DNA from: Streptomyces chromofuscus
GTDB taxonomy: Bacteria > Actinomycetota > Actinomycetes > Streptomycetales > Streptomycetaceae
Length of the DNA: 64,000 bases
Direction of reading: 5' to 3'
Assembly: GCF_015160875.1 (NCBI RefSeq)
Contig: NZ_CP063374.1
Span: forward strand, 4,963,501-5,027,500
Shown: piece after piece, positions 63,864-64,000 of the stretch
How positions within the stretch are numbered: position 1 is the first letter of the stretch
Layout of the letters: the number at the start of each line of letters is the position of its first letter
Notes under the pieces: generated by a model
Told to the model about the DNA's origin: nothing
What the model saw: the letters and a program-made list of their open reading frames with translations, nothing else
The model's database searches: none
Program-made: the position numbers and the translations under genes

Positions 63864-64000
63864 ATGGATATGCACACTGTGGTGGTGGGGACGTCCGGTG
63901 TCACCGCGTCCGACGTCCTCGCCGTGGCGCGCGCCGGCGCCCGCGTCGAGCTCTCCGGCGAGGCGGTGGCCGCCCTCACCGCGGCCCGCGAGATCGTGGA
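63864..64000 (+). CDS. hutH: histidine ammonia-lyase, N-terminal fragment
   Basis: The frame opens at ATG 63864 (or ATG 63870) and is still open at the window edge: VVVGTSGVTASDVLAVARAG, then ARVELSGEAVAALTAAREIV. This matches the N-terminus of HAL/PAL-family enzymes, in which histidine is deaminated to urocanate in the first step of the Hut pathway. The catalytic Ala-Ser-Gly segment lies beyond the window. The 134-bp gap after the GGDEF gene holds its promoter. Confidence 0.85.
   Translation, partial: MDMHTVVVGTSGVTASDVLAVARAGARVELSGEAVAALTAAREIV

Overview
The window is chromosomal DNA of a high-G+C actinomycete, almost certainly a Streptomyces. The grounds are the strong third-position G/C bias, frequent GTG starts and 1-8 bp start/stop overlaps, the afsQ1-afsQ2/sigQ locus, accA2 and pccB with a small epsilon subunit, and a linear order that I recall as close to the S. 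coelicolor SCO4880-SCO4932 block (from memory, not searched). There are no rRNA or tRNA genes, no CRISPR array and no prophage. Nearly all the DNA is ordinary core chromosome. The exceptions are one group II intron carrying an IS3 element, and three intergenic repeat tracts.

Layout. 1-4 kb: end of a nonulosonic-acid (sialic acid/Kdn-type) wall-glycan cluster, with a CMP-sugar synthetase fused to a HAD phosphatase, a NeuB-type synthase and a polysialyltransferase/GT52-like protein. 4-6 kb: a methyltransferase and an M20 amidohydrolase. 6.5-14.8 kb: nucleoside import and first steps of catabolism (two tandem BMP lipoproteins, ABC ATPase, two permeases, cdd, deoA). 14.87-18.7 kb: a group II intron inserted inside the start codon of a Uma2-family gene, its maturase interrupted by a complete IS3-family element. 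19-25.5 kb: AEC transporter, STAS protein, ECF sigma factor with SnoaL-like tail, MFS exporter with divergent LysR regulator, a ~100 bp repeat array and a hydrolase. 25.7 kb: add. 27-32 kb: PspC, VanZ-like protein, lipoprotein-afsQ2-afsQ1 with divergent sigQ. 32-40 kb: uridine kinase-like protein, FAD oxidase, XRE/DUF2975 pair, PH-domain membrane proteins and an 87 bp repeat array. 40.6-48.2 kb: deoC, a split ALDH16-like pair, a PIG-V-like protein, a phospho-sugar mutase and purine nucleoside phosphorylase. 48-52 kb: orphan RelE-like toxin, GGCT, LpdA-type flavoprotein, DeoR-family regulator. 52-58.7 kb: acyl-CoA carboxylase genes (accA2, epsilon, pccB, birA), maf, a small membrane protein and a GDSL-hydrolase pseudogene. 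58.8-64 kb: class III adenylate cyclase, a Pro/Gln-repeat membrane protein, enoyl-CoA hydratase, a GGDEF protein and the start of hutH.

The main system-level observation is a scattered nucleoside regulon. A 12-bp palindrome, CTACGCGCGTAG (or CTACGCGCGTTA), occurs six times. Every copy lies just upstream of a nucleoside gene: BMP-1, BMP-2, the ABC-permease-cdd-deoA operon, add, deoC-ALDH and PNP(-mutase). Together these genes cover uptake, deamination, phosphorolysis, pentose-phosphate isomerisation and cleavage to acetaldehyde and glyceraldehyde-3-P, with a possible aldehyde oxidation step. No regulator is proven; a DeoR-family gene at 50.8 kb is only a positional candidate.

The second is the nested mobile element. 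Removing the IS with its 3-bp GTG duplication restores the maturase frame exactly. Removing the intron restores an ATG start codon with a Shine-Dalgarno sequence for the host gene.
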